Assembly: GCF_019219025.1 (NCBI RefSeq)
Contig: NZ_JAHUWN010000055.1
Coordinates: 1 to 14,809 of the forward strand
DNA from: Bacillus sp. sid0103
Lineage (GTDB): Bacteria > Bacillota > Bacilli > Bacillales_B > DSM-18226
Direction: 5' to 3'
Length of the DNA stretch: 14,809 nt
A program made the position numbers and the translations under genes. Below are positions 13,014 to 14,809 of the stretch, piece by piece (position 1 is the first letter of the stretch; each line of letters starts with the position of its first letter). The notes beneath the pieces were generated by a model. It was not told the DNA's origin and made no database searches. It saw only the letters and a program-made list of their open reading frames with translations.

Positions 13014-13354
13014 ATGAAAGATTTAGTAGAAATCATAAATATGGCAATTCAGATACTATCTATTATTAGTATTCCCTTATCACTCCTAATCTGGATAGTT
13101 CTAGGATTTAAACCAAGCAATGAGCGTCAAAAAGAAAAAAGCACGACCAAAAAACAACTCGTTATTTGTTTTCTTTTTGTATTTGTCGCTTTGCCATTGG
13201 CTTATTTCATTGGAGGTGTGGCTACAGACAGTGCAAATGACTGGGAAACGGCTAGACCTCTTTTTTGGAGGGGCTTCTCTTTCATTACGGTATTTCCACT
13301 TTTTTGTTAATTTTAACGATAACAAAATGGTGCGTACAAAGATTACGTACGTAA
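13014..13354 (+). pseudogene. Small membrane protein, probably with one frameshift
   Basis: The frame from ATG 13014 (AGAGGTG just upstream) gives 98 residues. Membrane segments lie at about residues 5-31 (IINMAIQILSIISIPLSLLIWIVLGF) and 48-70 (LVICFLFVFVALPLAYFIGGV), and it stops at 13310 after FWRGFSFITVFPLFC. If one G is added to the GG at 13289-13290, the frame continues as FITGISTFLLILTITKWCVQRLRT to a stop at 13352-13354, adding a third hydrophobic helix and a basic tail. That is the more natural protein, about 113 residues. I do not recognise the family, so the frameshift is inferred from hydrophobicity only. Confidence 0.5.
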
Positions 13355-13397
13355 AACGAGAAAAATGCGACATTATTGAGATGTTGCTTGTTAAACT

Positions 13398-14809
13398 ACC
13401 ATGAAAATTAACTTCTGTAACTCAGTAAAAAAGGCAATACTAAAGAAGACGCAGCTCATTCATTTTTAAAAAAGGGGAGAGCGCCTAATTCATTGATCCA
13501 TGGATTTCAGTTGAATAGATTAAGAAGCTTCGGGTTCTTGTAGAGTAACCCTGTATCCTAAACCTTCAAGTCTTCGAAGTGAATGCCGAACAATGGATTG
13601 CTGTCTCTGTTTATCAAAGTAGTCTTCTCCTAAGTCTACATACATTTCTTTCCGTGTTAAGAGATAATAAGAGATACGTAACATGGCATGAGCGACGACA
13701 ATTCCTGCTCTCTTTTTCCTTTTCGTGATGCTGTACGCCTATACAGTGCTCCGAGATAGTTCTTCGAACCTTTTACTGATTGAGCTGCTTCAGTTAATGC
13801 GGATCTCAAATACTTATTTCCTTTTTTTGTTTTAGCCGATTTCCTTTTCCCGGCACTTTCGTTTTGTCCAGGAACCAAACCTGCCCAAGAACACATATGG
13901 GCTGCACTTGGGAATTGTTTCGTAATATCAGTGCCGATTTCAGCTAAAATTTGCTCAGCCATCCTGGTGGCTATACCAGGAATAGAATCTAATCGTTCCA
14001 CATCTTCTTGGTTGGTACGTACTCTTTTCGCTACTTCTTGATCGAGCATCTCAATCTCTTCAGTCAAAAAGTCAATATGTCTTAAAATCGTTTTTAACAT
14101 TAGACGTTGATGGGATTGAATATAACCTTTAAGTGCGAGTTCCAGTTCATCTTTCTTCTTTTTCATTGAGCGGCGTGCAAAGTTTGCTAGTTTTTCAGGA
14201 TCCTCTTCGCCTTCGGCAATAGCGTCAAGCATATCTCGAGCTGAAACACCCAAAACGTCTGAAACAACTGAACCCAATTTAATGTTCGCTCCTTCTAATA
14301 CCTTTTGGATTCGATTGATTTGTCTTGCACGTTCCTCAATGATACTCCGACGATATCGAACGAGTTCACGTAGTTCCCGTTGATTACGATCTGGAATGTA
14401 ACTAGCTTTCAACAGTCCATGACGAAGAATTTTGGCAATCCATTCTGCATCCTTAACATCTGTTTTGCGTCCGGGGACAGCCTTCATGTGTTGAGCGTTC
14501 ACAACTAAAAACTCAATATCTTCAGCTTCTAATAAATTTACAATTGGCTTCCAATATACACTCGTACTCTCCATGGCAACATGAGTACATTGATGTTGTT
14601 TGATCCAATCGAGCAGTTTTAATAGAAAAACTGTTTTGGTAGAAAACGTTTGAACCTCCTTTCCTTGTGGAGTAATAATACATGCAGTAATGTTGTCTTT
14701 ATGAACATCCATACCACATGCTCTTTCAATGACTACTTCCATTGAAAACATCCTTTCTACGGCACTGAATATTATTGGAGGCTGGTGCAGCAACCAGAAT
14801 AGGATTAAT
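13398..14809 (-). mobile_element. IS110-family insertion sequence, cut by the window edge
   Basis: The element contains a reverse-strand IS110 transposase gene and continues past the right edge. The downstream end is placed at 13398 because ACCATGAAAAT there resembles the tip of the relic at 1437, and both are preceded by a CTTGTT(G/A)AACT sequence ending in CT (13396-13397). Its upstream leader starts at 14743, and only about 67 bases are present; they match 1550-1617 of the relic. If the leader is as long as the relic's, the whole element would be about 1.6 kb. Confidence 0.75.
13520..14742 (-). pseudogene. IS110-family transposase with one frameshift
   Basis: A bridge-RNA-guided recombinase that moves IS110 elements. 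The N-terminal DEDD (RuvC-like) domain shows Asp12 (GMDVHKD), Glu58 (VAMESTSVYW), Asp95 and Asp98 (RKTDVKDAEW). A coiled-coil region follows. The C-terminal Transposase_20 domain carries IPGIATRMAEQILAEIG, WAGLVPGQNESAGKRKS with the probable catalytic Ser296, and NKYLRSALTEAA. ATG 14742 is chosen because AAAGGA lies eight bases upstream; an ATG nine bases earlier overlaps that site. The frame ends early at 13657. Adding one A to the run complementary to 13713-13717 restores KRAGIVVAHAMLRISYYLLTRKEMYVDLGEDYF and a stop at 13520, giving 407 residues, normal for the family. The catalytic parts are intact; only the tail is affected. Confidence 0.88.

Noticed and set aside
13343..13354. Perfect 12-base palindrome TTACGTACGTAA as an operator
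   Set aside because: It overlaps the probable end of the small membrane gene and has no promoter nearby; a single short palindrome is weak evidence.
13700..13725. Programmed -1 frameshift in the IS110 transposase
   Set aside because: The run has five A, not the A AAA AAG heptamer, IS110 elements are not known to need frameshifting, and four other homopolymer contractions occur nearby.
1..14809. CRISPR array or phage/defence island
   Set aside because: The repeats are scattered, differ in spacing and carry hairpins; no cas, phage structural or recognised defence gene is present.

Overview
The window looks like chromosomal DNA of a low-GC, endospore-forming member of the Bacillaceae. Evidence: AAGGAGG-type ribosome binding sites, AT-rich intergenic DNA, a five-gene cluster matching Bacillus subtilis yraG-yraF-adhB-yraE-yraD, a DUF3231 gene, and two promoters resembling the forespore sigma-G consensus. 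No rRNA, tRNA or CRISPR array was seen.

Layout. 1-1261: a hairpin-rich segment at the left edge, a DUF4259 gene between copies of a dispersed repeat, and a reverse-strand membrane protein. 1374-1837: one copy of the dispersed repeat, split by a 372-bp IS110-type element that has lost its transposase. 2023-3600: DUF3231 gene with sigma-G-like promoter, a TM2-like membrane protein and a strong terminator. 3578-4938: a DUF2750 remnant, an inverted-repeat region and a frameshifted membrane gene. 5033-6505: a repeat copy and a major royal jelly/yellow-family beta-propeller gene. 6613-9044: the reverse-strand yra/adhB spore operon with its promoter. 9302-10228: a possible structured RNA, a frameshifted CBO0543-family gene with a hairpin over its ribosome binding site, and another repeat copy. 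10386-12424: a small membrane protein, a deleted and frameshifted M20 dipeptidase pseudogene, and a DinB-family gene. 12418-13354: a fragment of IS110-type left end, repeat remnants, and two small membrane-protein genes. 13398-14809: an IS110-family element with a frameshifted transposase, running off the right edge.

Most notable point. The transposase-less IS110 relic still has both ends and a structured leader that would encode a bridge RNA. Two 7-base stretches in one loop of that leader match the DNA on both sides of the insertion, including the CT core (TTGAACT on the left, CTAACGG on the right). A third 7-mer matches the element's own downstream tip. The landing site lies inside the dispersed, hairpin-carrying repeat, and two uninterrupted copies (near 5091 and 10201) look like empty sites. 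I found no left-donor guide and could not settle end orientation relative to the IS621 model.

Caution. Five reading frames are each restored by adding one base to a homopolymer run. Some of the apparent pseudogenes may therefore be sequencing errors. The dipeptidase is broken regardless, because it also has a large internal deletion.
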